Source: an uncultured Selenomonadaceae bacterium
Lineage (GTDB): Bacteria; Bacillota; Negativicutes; Selenomonadales; Selenomonadaceae
DNA: 17,611 nt
Direction of reading: 5' to 3'
Assembly: GCA_905233325.1 (NCBI GenBank)
Contig: CAJODU010000030.1
Span: 1 to 17,611 of the forward strand
In this document: positions 7,179-13,729 of the stretch, in pieces
Numbering within the stretch: position 1 is the stretch's first letter
How the letters are laid out: every line of letters begins with the position of its first letter
The notes under the pieces: generated by a model
Seen by the model: the letters and a program-made list of their open reading frames with translations, nothing else
Told to the model about the DNA's origin: nothing
The model's database searches: none
Position numbers and translations under genes: made by a program

Positions 7179-8525
7179 CGCGACAGCCTCAACGTGAGAA
7201 GTGAAAGGAAACATATCGACAGGCTGGACGATTTGAGTTTTAAAGCCGTTGCTTTCAAGAATATTTAAATCGCGTGCAAGGGTGGCAGGATTGCAGGAGA
7301 CATAGACGACTTTGGAGGGCTTGAGTTTGGCAATCGTCAACAAAAATTTTTCATCACAACCGGCACGCGGAGGATCAAGAACCATAACATCAGGCTTGAC
7401 GCCGAGTTTGGGCAGAATGGCGGTTGCATCGCCGGTGATGAATTGAGCGTTGCGGACATTGTTGAGGCGGGCATTGAGCTTGGCGTCGGCAATGGCGGAG
7501 GAGACAATCTCAATACCATAGGCAAATTTGGCGTGCTTGGCAAGGAAGAGCGTAATAGTGCCGGTGCCGCAGAAGGCGTCAATGACGACTTCGTGCCCTT
7601 TGAGGTCTGCAAAGTTCAGGGCAGTTTGATAGAGTTTCTCAGCTTGTACAGTGTTGACTTGAAAGAAGGAGCGGGCACTGATATTAAATTCCAGCTTGCC
7701 GATTTTGTCCTTGATGGTGCGCTTTCCGTAAAGTACCTTAGTTTCACGCCCAAGAATGACGTTGTTGTGTTGCGTTTGAATATTCTGCTGAATACTCGTA
7801 ATATTGGGCAGTTCATTCCTCAAAGCGCGGATTATGGTTTTCTCATTGGGCAATTTCTCCGTAGCGGTGACTAATACCAGCATAGTCTCATTAAGTCCGA
7901 CCCTGCCCATAACGTGTCGAAGGACGCCGCGGTGTCTGTCCTCGTCGTAGACGGAAACTTTGAACTTGTCGACCACCTTGTGGACAGCTTGCAATATTTC
8001 ATCATTTTGTTGACGCTGAATCAAGCAGGAATCAGTATCAATAACCTTATGGCTTGACTTGGCAAAGCAACCGATTTGAATTTTTGATTTAGTCCTTCCA
8101 ACAGGGAATTGCATTTTGTTACGATAACGCCACGGATCACTCATTCCGATAGTATCTTTGACGGTGACATCAATTTTGCCTATCCTCTTGAGTGCATCAA
8201 CAACCTGCCGACGTTTCCACTTGAGCTGTGCATTGTATGATAAGTGCTGAAGTTGACAACCGCCACATTCGGAATAGATTGGACATTGCGGCTCAATTCT
8301 GTCTGCACTTTTCTTGATAATTTCTAAAAGCTCACCGACGGCGTAATTCTTCTTGACTTCAACGATCTTCACTTTGACAACTTCATCAGGCAAAGCCCCC
8401 TCAACAAAGACAGTGAAGTCCTCAATCCGCCCGACGCCTTGAGCATTGGAATTGAGGCTGATTATATTTACTTGATAAATTTCATTCAATTTAACGGGTT
8501 TGATAAGACCACTTCCTAAAAACAT
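7161..8525 (-). CDS. rlmD: 23S rRNA (uracil-C5)-methyltransferase, RlmD/RlmCD family
   Basis: This SAM-dependent RNA methyltransferase makes m5U in 23S rRNA; in Firmicutes one enzyme (RlmCD) can do both U747 and U1939, so the exact target is uncertain. The 454-residue product has an N-terminal TRAM domain (about 13-70), a 4Fe-4S site at Cys81, Cys87, Cys90 and Cys167, and a Rossmann methyltransferase domain with DAFCGTGTITL (316-326), the LDPPRAGC loop (383-390), the nucleophile Cys411 in VSCNPATL, and the base Glu446 in HVEAV. No Shine-Dalgarno precedes ATG 8525, and the best promoter would start RNA at about that ATG, so the message may be leaderless. Its tail overlaps ribF. Confidence 0.95.
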   Translation of the reverse strand: MFLGSGLIKPVKLNEIYQVNIISLNSNAQGVGRIEDFTVFVEGALPDEVVKVKIVEVKKNYAVGELLEIIKKSADRIEPQCPIYSECGGCQLQHLSYNAQLKWKRRQVVDALKRIGKIDVTVKDTIGMSDPWRYRNKMQFPVGRTKSKIQIGCFAKSSHKVIDTDSCLIQRQQNDEILQAVHKVVDKFKVSVYDEDRHRGVLRHVMGRVGLNETMLVLVTATEKLPNEKTIIRALRNELPNITSIQQNIQTQHNNVILGRETKVLYGKRTIKDKIGKLEFNISARSFFQVNTVQAEKLYQTALNFADLKGHEVVIDAFCGTGTITLFLAKHAKFAYGIEIVSSAIADAKLNARLNNVRNAQFITGDATAILPKLGVKPDVMVLDPPRAGCDEKFLLTIAKLKPSKVVYVSCNPATLARDLNILESNGFKTQIVQPVDMFPFTSHVEAVALVFPN

Positions 8526-8532
8526 TTTGAAT

Positions 8533-8541
8533 ATTGTAGCA
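8533..8541 (-). promoter_or_regulatory. Extended -10 promoter for rlmD
   Basis: On the minus strand TGC-TACAAT (8541-8533) matches an extended -10 element; no good -35 is present at the right distance. RNA would start about 8526, one base before the rlmD ATG. This lies inside the 51-bp rlmD-hypD divergent gap. Confidence 0.4.
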
Positions 8542-8576
8542 CATTTTAGAATTTAATGATAGAGGTTTAACAAATT

Positions 8577-9665
8577 ATGAATGATAGAGAGATTGCGGCG
8601 AGATACGTTGAGGAAATCAAAAAAATTGCCGCTAAACTTGGAACAATCCGCTTGATGGAAGTTTGCGGCACTCATACCGTTGCTATATTTCGTGCAGGTA
8701 TACGCCAGCTCTTGCCGAAAAACATTGAGCTTGTCAGCGGCCCAGGTTGCCCCGTCTGCGTCACTGCTGATGATTATATTGATAAGGCGATTGCCTATTC
8801 CAAGCGTGAAGGTGTGATTATTGCAACTTTCGGCGATATGCTCAAAGTCCCGGGGTCAACGTCAAGCCTCACTGAGGCGCAGGGTGAAGGTGCTGACATA
8901 AGGATAGTATACTCGCCGCTGGATTCAATCGAAATTGCAAAACAAAATCCGATGCGGAAGGTGATATTCCTTGCGGTTGGATTCGAGACGACTGCCCCGA
9001 CTGCCGCCGCAACAGTCCTTGCAGCTAAGGCACAGGGGGTTGACAATCTGTTTATGCTTTCCGCGCAGAAGTTGGTGCCGCCTGCCCTCAGAATGTTACT
9101 CAGTGATTCGGAAGTCAAAGTTGACGGTTTCATATTACCAGGGCATGTCGCTGTAGTCATTGGCAGCAAGGCTTTTGACTTTTTGGTGAGCGAGTATAAT
9201 ATCTCAGGTGTTGTGACGGGTTTTGAGCCGCTGGAGATTTTGAGATCCATTCTTCGTTTGCTGGTGATGATTGATAGAGGCAATGCGGAGGTTGCCAACG
9301 AATACAAAAGTGTGGTTTCTGATGTTGGCAATGCGGCGGCGCAGAAGATACTCAGTCAAGTTTATGAGCCTGTCAATGCGAACTGGCGCGGTATAGGTCA
9401 AATAAAAAATTCAGGTCTCAAAATGCGAGACGATTTTGCAGGATTCGACATTGAACAGACAGATCCGATCCAAGTGGAAAGTATTGCAAAAAAAACTGCC
9501 TGCCGCTGCGGTGAAGTGCTTAGAGGGGTTATCAATCCGACAAAGTGTCCACTCTTCGGTAAAGCCTGTGTGCCTACTCACGCCGTTGGCCCTTGTATGG
9601 TTTCTGTTGAGGGTGTCTGCGCCGCGTGGTATAAGTATGGCGGCAATCGTTTCAGGACTAACTGA
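8577..9665 (+). CDS. hypD: Hydrogenase maturation protein HypD
   Basis: HypD is the iron-sulfur scaffold on which, with HypC, the Fe(CN)2CO part of the NiFe-hydrogenase cofactor is built. The 362-residue product has the family cysteines: EVCGTHT (Cys30), SGPGCPVC (Cys58, Cys61), and a C-terminal cluster-binding region with Cys at 309, 311, 324, 331, 340 and 348, including VGPCMVSVEGVC. The GFETTAPT segment (135-142) is also typical. ATG 8577 follows AGAGG by 11 nt. It diverges from rlmD across 51 bp and ends at a terminator, so it is monocistronic. No other hyp or hydrogenase structural gene is in the window, whereas hypD usually sits with hypC and hypE. Confidence 0.97.
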   Translation: MNDREIAARYVEEIKKIAAKLGTIRLMEVCGTHTVAIFRAGIRQLLPKNIELVSGPGCPVCVTADDYIDKAIAYSKREGVIIATFGDMLKVPGSTSSLTEAQGEGADIRIVYSPLDSIEIAKQNPMRKVIFLAVGFETTAPTAAATVLAAKAQGVDNLFMLSAQKLVPPALRMLLSDSEVKVDGFILPGHVAVVIGSKAFDFLVSEYNISGVVTGFEPLEILRSILRLLVMIDRGNAEVANEYKSVVSDVGNAAAQKILSQVYEPVNANWRGIGQIKNSGLKMRDDFAGFDIEQTDPIQVESIAKKTACRCGEVLRGVINPTKCPLFGKACVPTHAVGPCMVSVEGVCAAWYKYGGNRFRTN

Positions 9666-9674
9666 AATCTGTAC

Positions 9675-9721
9675 AAAAAAATCTCTCATTACTGTTTGAG
9701 TTTATGAGAGACTATTTTTTT
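9675..9721. terminator. Bidirectional intrinsic terminator between hypD and the convergent operon
   Basis: Arms 9682-9689 (TCTCTCAT) and 9704-9711 (ATGAGAGA) form 8 pairs around a 14-nt loop. A plus-strand T tract at 9714-9721 and an A tract at 9675-9681 (T tract on the minus strand) flank it, so it can end both hypD and the minus-strand operon. Confidence 0.75.
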
Positions 9722-9735
9722 ATATTACATTCTTT

Positions 9736-10203
9736 TTAGAATTTTTTCTCTGATTTATCTTCTTTGGTATCTGCTGTCTGTTCCTTTTCGGCAGCAGCGA
9801 TCTCTTTATCTGCCATCTTGGCAATCTTTTCTTCTTCTTCGGCAGGGGCACCGATTGGGAACTCGACGACTTTAAGTGCCTTGAGAGTTTTCCAGGAACT
9901 CGGCTCAATGAGTTCAGAATCGCGCGGTTCGCTCTTGTTGGCAGCCTTGTACCATTTGCCGGCATCATCTTTGAAGTACATCTCAAATTCAAGGGTGAAT
10001 TGTTTATCGTTGAGGTATTCAATCCTGAACTTGCCCGCGCTGTAGTCAAGCCCTTTAGCCTCATTTTCTTTGATGATTTTGTCAAGGCTTGGTGAGGCAA
10101 CTTCAGCAATTTTATCAATCGTCATATCCGGCTTAATCAAGTCTTGGAAAAATTTCTTCACCGTCTCAATGATAGTCTCAAGAGTCTCTTTATTGAGTGC
10201 CAT
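9736..10203 (-). CDS. Unrecognised protein with helical N-terminus and charged tail
   Basis: I do not recognise this family. The 155-residue product has amphipathic helices at about 5-50 (ETIIETVKKFFQDLI, then KIAEVASPSLDKIIKEN), a central part with likely beta strands (KFRIEYL, FTLEFEMYFKDD, 58-80), and a low-complexity Glu/Lys/Ala tail (121-155). There is no signal peptide or membrane segment. Residues 82-100 (GKWYK...SELIE) align without gaps to residues 72-90 of the upstream partner. The start is ATG 10203, 8 nt after GGAAGG; the in-frame GTG at 10212 lies within that Shine-Dalgarno. It is the second gene of a two-gene operon (27-nt gap) ended by the 9675-9721 hairpin. Codon use resembles its neighbours. 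Confidence 0.75.
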   Translation of the reverse strand: MALNKETLETIIETVKKFFQDLIKPDMTIDKIAEVASPSLDKIIKENEAKGLDYSAGKFRIEYLNDKQFTLEFEMYFKDDAGKWYKAANKSEPRDSELIEPSSWKTLKALKVVEFPIGAPAEEEEKIAKMADKEIAAAEKEQTADTKEDKSEKKF

Positions 10204-10230
10204 ATATATCACCTTCCCTAAATTGTTTAA

Positions 10231-10578
10231 TTAGATTTCAAGCTGCATTTCTTCCTTATACCTTTCGGTAACGTCGGTCTCTTTCTCGGACAAGCCCACT
10301 CTGGCCCATTCAGGGACTTCAGATTCATCTATTTCACGAGTGGTGGTCTGCTCGTAGAATTTGCCATTCTCCTTGTAGTAGAGTTTGTTGACAAGTCTCA
10401 TAACTGAATCTGAGACGCTGGAAAACAGCTTTGAAACATAATTCAAGATACCGGCATCAGCAAGAGCCTTCTTGACTTTTGGGAAAAGTTCATTGAGCCA
10501 GCCGACAACCTCTTCCCAATTTGCAAAGACGAAAAATCCGCCAATAATTGCGCCCAATCCCAACAAAACAGGAATCAT
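10231..10578 (-). CDS. Unrecognised small membrane-anchored protein
   Basis: I do not recognise this family. The 115-residue product starts with a single hydrophobic segment (2-19, IPVLLGLGAIIGGFFVFA), then NWEEVVGWLNELFPKVKKAL (20-39), a helical linker, and a polar C-terminal part with YYKENGKFYE (67-76) and TREIDESEVPEWAR (80-93). The lack of a signal-peptidase site after the hydrophobic part suggests an N-terminal anchor. Which side the polar part faces is unclear; it has few positive charges before the segment. Residues 72-90 match the partner's residues 82-100. The start is ATG 10578 after GGAGAAGTGAT; a TTG at 10602 would be upstream of that Shine-Dalgarno. It is the first gene of the two-gene operon, with a strong promoter. 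Confidence 0.75.
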   Translation of the reverse strand: MIPVLLGLGAIIGGFFVFANWEEVVGWLNELFPKVKKALADAGILNYVSKLFSSVSDSVMRLVNKLYYKENGKFYEQTTTREIDESEVPEWARVGLSEKETDVTERYKEEMQLEI

Positions 10579-10621
10579 TAAAATCACTTCTCCTTTTATC
10601 AATGTTTGAAGAACCTCTCAT

Positions 10622-10650
10622 ATTATAAGGCAAATTTTAATTTTATTCAA
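10622..10650 (-). promoter_or_regulatory. Sigma-A promoter of the two-gene operon
   Basis: On the minus strand TTGAAT (10645-10650) lies 17 nt from a perfect TATAAT (10622-10627). RNA would start near 10615 with a leader of about 37 nt. The promoter sits in the gap after livH, where I see no convincing terminator. Confidence 0.65.
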
Positions 10651-10687
10651 TACATTTGAAAAAACTTTTGATAAACGTCCAATGGAT

Positions 10688-11575
10688 TTACACTTTCTCG
10701 TTTACATTCTTGCCGAAGAGGCCGGAAGGCTTGACGAGCAGGACGAGAATCAAAATGGCGAAGGCAGCCGCGTCACGGAAAGTTGATGAGAGAAAACCGG
10801 AGACCAGAGCCTCGATAACGCCGAGAATGATCCCTCCGACGACAGCACCGGGCAAAATACCAATCCCTCCGAGGACAGCCGCAACGAACGCCTTCAAACC
10901 GGGCATAATACCCATCAGCGGGTCAATGGTGTTGTAGTAGACACCAACAAGGACACCTGCCGCCGCCGCGAGTGCCGAACCAATGCAGAAGGTCAACGAT
11001 ATAATCTGATCGGAATTAATACCCATAAGCTGTGCCGTCTCGACATCAAAGGACGCCGCCCTCATTGCCTTGCCGACTTTTGTTTTCTGGACGATATAAG
11101 TCAAAAGAGCCATCAAGATGATTGTGATGCTCAAAATCAAGAGCTGCTGTCCGTTGATAATGAAACCGCCCAAGTTGAAGGAGATATTGTCGATGACGTT
11201 GGGGAAAGTTCGCGGCGTCGGTGTCACGAAATACATTGTTGCATACTCAAGGAAGAAGGAGACGCCAATTGCCGTGATCAGCAAAGAGATACGCGGGGCG
11301 TGTCGAAGCGGCTTGTAGGCAATCTTCTCAATGAGCATACCGAGACAAGCTGTCACCGCCATTGAGATCAGCAGAGCGGGAAGAATAGGCAAATTAGCCT
11401 GCGAGACGGCGAAGAAACCGATATAAGCTCCGAACATATAAACATCACCGTGGGCGAAGTTGATGAGCTTGATGATTCCATAAATCATGGTATAACCGAG
11501 TGCAATAAGGGCGTAGATACTGCCGAGTGAGACGCCGTTGATTAACTGCTGTACAAATTGATGAACAAAATCCAT
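10688..11575 (-). CDS. livH: Branched-chain amino acid ABC transporter permease LivH
   Basis: LivH is one of the two inner-membrane permeases of the Leu/Ile/Val ABC importer. The 295-residue product has the usual length and about eight hydrophobic segments. It has the N-terminal LINGVSLGSIYALIALGYTM, the diagnostic NFAHGDVYMFGAY (39-51), and the cytoplasmic coupling loop GLKAFVAAVLGGIGILPGA. ATG 11575 follows GAAGTGAT. Partners livM, livG, livF and the binding protein livK are not next to it on either side, which is unusual because these genes normally form one operon. It may be the last gene read from the hisZ operon, but it also has its own promoter and a long leader. It could serve a related substrate such as amides or urea. 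Confidence 0.9.
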   Translation of the reverse strand: MDFVHQFVQQLINGVSLGSIYALIALGYTMIYGIIKLINFAHGDVYMFGAYIGFFAVSQANLPILPALLISMAVTACLGMLIEKIAYKPLRHAPRISLLITAIGVSFFLEYATMYFVTPTPRTFPNVIDNISFNLGGFIINGQQLLILSITIILMALLTYIVQKTKVGKAMRAASFDVETAQLMGINSDQIISLTFCIGSALAAAAGVLVGVYYNTIDPLMGIMPGLKAFVAAVLGGIGILPGAVVGGIILGVIEALVSGFLSSTFRDAAAFAILILVLLVKPSGLFGKNVNEKV

Positions 11576-11616
11576 AAGATCACTTCTTTCGATTTTTTAG
11601 TTGTAATTGCAATCTG

Positions 11617-11658
11617 CCTTCGTTGTACGGAGTAGCTGAACAAAGTACGAAGGTACTT
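11617..11658 (-). promoter_or_regulatory. Structured leader of livH with two competing hairpins
   Basis: In the roughly 94-nt livH leader, hairpin A pairs 11643-11648 with 11653-11658 (AAGTAC-CTTC-GTACTT, perfect). Hairpin B pairs 11647-11653 (CCTTCGT on the minus strand) with 11617-11623 (ACGAAGG), and GTAC 11645-11648 can extend it with GTAC 11625-11628. They share 11647-11653, so only one can form. No T run follows, so this is not a plain terminator. It might be a regulatory leader or, as DNA, an operator palindrome. Confidence 0.35.
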
Positions 11659-11675
11659 CCAATTTATTTTTATCT

Positions 11676-11704
11676 ATTTTATCATTAGTTTTGATTTATG
11701 GCAA
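11676..11704 (-). promoter_or_regulatory. Sigma-A promoter for livH
   Basis: On the minus strand TTGCCA (11699-11704) lies 17 nt from TAAAAT (11676-11681), beginning 9 nt past the hisZ stop. RNA would start near 11669. Confidence 0.55.
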
Positions 11705-11712
11705 TATTTTCA

Positions 11713-12897
11713 TCAATTAGCCGACAAGTATATCAATTCGTTGTAGTGTTTATCTGTTTGTGATTGTTTGGCCTCTTCTTCCGTTTGTGCCGAAAGTGCA
11801 AGCTCAACAACTTTGCCTTCACTGCGGAGACGTTCCGCACCCTCGATGGCCTCTTTGATTGAGGCAGCGTCATAGCCGATGTAAATATCCCGCGTCCTGT
11901 GATCCTCAACAGTGCCTTGACGTTTCAAAGCGAGCATAAGACGCTCAATACCAAGAGCAAAACCCGTTGCAGGACAGGCAAGCCCGAAATCTTTGAGCAT
12001 GTGATCATATCTGCCGCCGCCGGCGATAGAATAGCCAAGCTCCGATGCGTAAGCCTCAAAGACCATGCCGGTGTAGTAGCTGAAGTCGCGAATCAGACCG
12101 AGATCAAAGACAACCTTATCCGCGACGCCGTAGACCTCAAGCAGTCTGTAAATCTCCGAGAGATTATCAAGAGCGCGGCGGCTCCTCTCGTTGAGGGCAA
12201 ATGTATGTGCCTTTTCGAGAATCTCTCTGCCACCGTGCAGGTAAGGAATTTTTTTGAGAGACTCCGCCGCCGTCTTCGACAGGGACAGCTCGTCAACCTT
12301 GTTTTCAAGCGCAACTATATCGTGACTCTCAATAGCCGACTTCAAATAATCCCTCGCCTCAGCACTCAAGGCGTTCTGCTCCATTATCCCGCTTGCAAAA
12401 TCAACCTGTCCGAGGCACAATTCAAAATCATTCAGACCCGCAGACTTGATACACTCAACAGCAAGGGCAATGGCCTCCGCATCAGCACAAGCAGACGAAG
12501 AGCCAAGCAGCTCAACACCTGCTTGATAGAATTCACACTGACGCCCCGGCAAAGTCTGCTCATATCTGAATACATTTGTGATGTAGGACAACTTCAGCGG
12601 CATGGGTGAATCTTTCATTCTGCTGGAAACCAGCCGTGCAATGGGTGTTGTCATTTCGTGATGAAGTGCAAGCGTCTTATTGCTGCGGTCAAACATCTTG
12701 AAGAGGTGCGATTCCAGCGTCCGTGAGCTGCCCATAGTCAGCGTCTCAAGATATTCAATCGTCGGCGTCACCACTTCTTCATAACCGTAACTTCTGAACA
12801 GTTCCGAAATCTTCTGCTCAATGGAGCGTTTAAATGCGGCTTTCTTTGGCAAAAAGTCCTGCGTGCCGTAGGGCGTTTCCAATATTTGTTTTGACAT
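11713..12897 (-). CDS. hisZ: ATP phosphoribosyltransferase regulatory subunit HisZ
   Basis: HisZ is a HisRS-like protein with no tRNA-charging role; it pairs with short-form HisG for the first step of histidine synthesis and mediates feedback. The 394-residue product has the class II catalytic core: motif 2 FRYEQTLPGRQCEFYQAGVE (110-129), LIRDFSYYTGMVFEAY, AGGGRYDHML and a motif-3-like GFALGIERL. It lacks the HisRS anticodon domain, keeping only a short remnant. The LRPE/LRPD loop of the superfamily reads LHHEMT here (78-83). ATG 12897 follows CAGGTGAT. Most hisZ genes precede hisG; this one follows hisS and the GHMP kinase (22-nt gap), with no hisG in view. HisZ is preferred over a second HisS by length and missing insert. 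Confidence 0.9.
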   Translation of the reverse strand: MSKQILETPYGTQDFLPKKAAFKRSIEQKISELFRSYGYEEVVTPTIEYLETLTMGSSRTLESHLFKMFDRSNKTLALHHEMTTPIARLVSSRMKDSPMPLKLSYITNVFRYEQTLPGRQCEFYQAGVELLGSSSACADAEAIALAVECIKSAGLNDFELCLGQVDFASGIMEQNALSAEARDYLKSAIESHDIVALENKVDELSLSKTAAESLKKIPYLHGGREILEKAHTFALNERSRRALDNLSEIYRLLEVYGVADKVVFDLGLIRDFSYYTGMVFEAYASELGYSIAGGGRYDHMLKDFGLACPATGFALGIERLMLALKRQGTVEDHRTRDIYIGYDAASIKEAIEGAERLRSEGKVVELALSAQTEEEAKQSQTDKHYNELIYLSAN

Positions 12898-12919
12898 TTA
12901 TCTATCACCTGCAATATAT

Positions 12920-13729
12920 TTAATCGTGATTCACACAAAAACCGCCGCCGATGAGTTTTACAGCGGCAATGAATTTTATATGATTGAATGTTTTCGTAAG
13001 CATGGAAGTACAACGCTTGATATATGCTTGCTCTGTGTCTTCAGCGAAGATGACACCGATAACCGTTCCCGTATGCGCGACGTTGACGCCTAAAGCTCCC
13101 ATTGACTTCGCAAGTTTGATGATACCTTCAAGTTGAGGCTTGTTGAGGATTGATTGATTCGCCAACGCCGAAGCAGTAGCCATATTCAAGTCAAAGGTAC
13201 TCGGCAGCTTGGTAAGATTGTAATTGCTCTGACGGTTGAAGTCAAGAGTATTAACCTCACCGCCAAAGTCGAAAACCGCAATTTTGTATTCGGGAAGAGC
13301 ATATCTGCTCAAAATCTTTCCGTTGATGGGATTCATGGCGACGATCCCTTCATAGAAGACGCCGTCAGTGGGTTCAATCGCAGCGGCAAGGGCAGCAATC
13401 TCCTCAGCCGTGAGGTCAGCACCTAACGCCAACGCCGCCGCCTTCCCGACTGCCGCAATGTCTGCACTTGACGACGCCATACCCTTACCGACAGGCAATT
13501 CCGATTCCAGCGCAATCCCAAAGTCAAAGGCAGCACATTCCAGATATTCAAGCGTCTTCGTCAGCATTGCCTCTGCCTTCCAGCCTAATCCGATGTGTCC
13601 GGCAAATTCATCAGAGACTGTAACGGTGGTGAATAAGTTTATAGGACACGTCACCAGGAACGGCTCTCCGTCAATCATTCCCTGCGCGAGTTCTCCGCAG
13701 GATCCCGCCACTTTAATCGTTGCTTTCAC
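12920..13729 (-). CDS. GHMP kinase, PduX-like (probable L-threonine kinase)
   Basis: This 269-residue GHMP-superfamily kinase resembles PduX, which phosphorylates L-threonine for the aminopropanol linker of cobalamin. The PduX signature SCGELAQG is at 10-17, a CPI segment at 28-30 and the ATP-binding GHMP loop PVGKGMASSSADIAA at 79-93. The C-terminal GHMP motif appears as GALGVNVAHTGTVIGVIF. The gene starts with GTG 13729 inside the end of hisS (17-nt overlap) with a poor Shine-Dalgarno, which suggests translational coupling. No other cobalamin gene is near, so the substrate is inferred from family resemblance alone; homoserine or another small alcohol remains possible. Confidence 0.75.
   Translation of the reverse strand: MKATIKVAGSCGELAQGMIDGEPFLVTCPINLFTTVTVSDEFAGHIGLGWKAEAMLTKTLEYLECAAFDFGIALESELPVGKGMASSSADIAAVGKAAALALGADLTAEEIAALAAAIEPTDGVFYEGIVAMNPINGKILSRYALPEYKIAVFDFGGEVNTLDFNRQSNYNLTKLPSTFDLNMATASALANQSILNKPQLEGIIKLAKSMGALGVNVAHTGTVIGVIFAEDTEQAYIKRCTSMLTKTFNHIKFIAAVKLIGGGFCVNHD

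Noticed and set aside
11899..12609. Plus-strand 236-codon open frame opposite hisZ
   Set aside because: Long only because hisZ codon bias avoids stops on the reverse strand; no motifs and no ribosome site.
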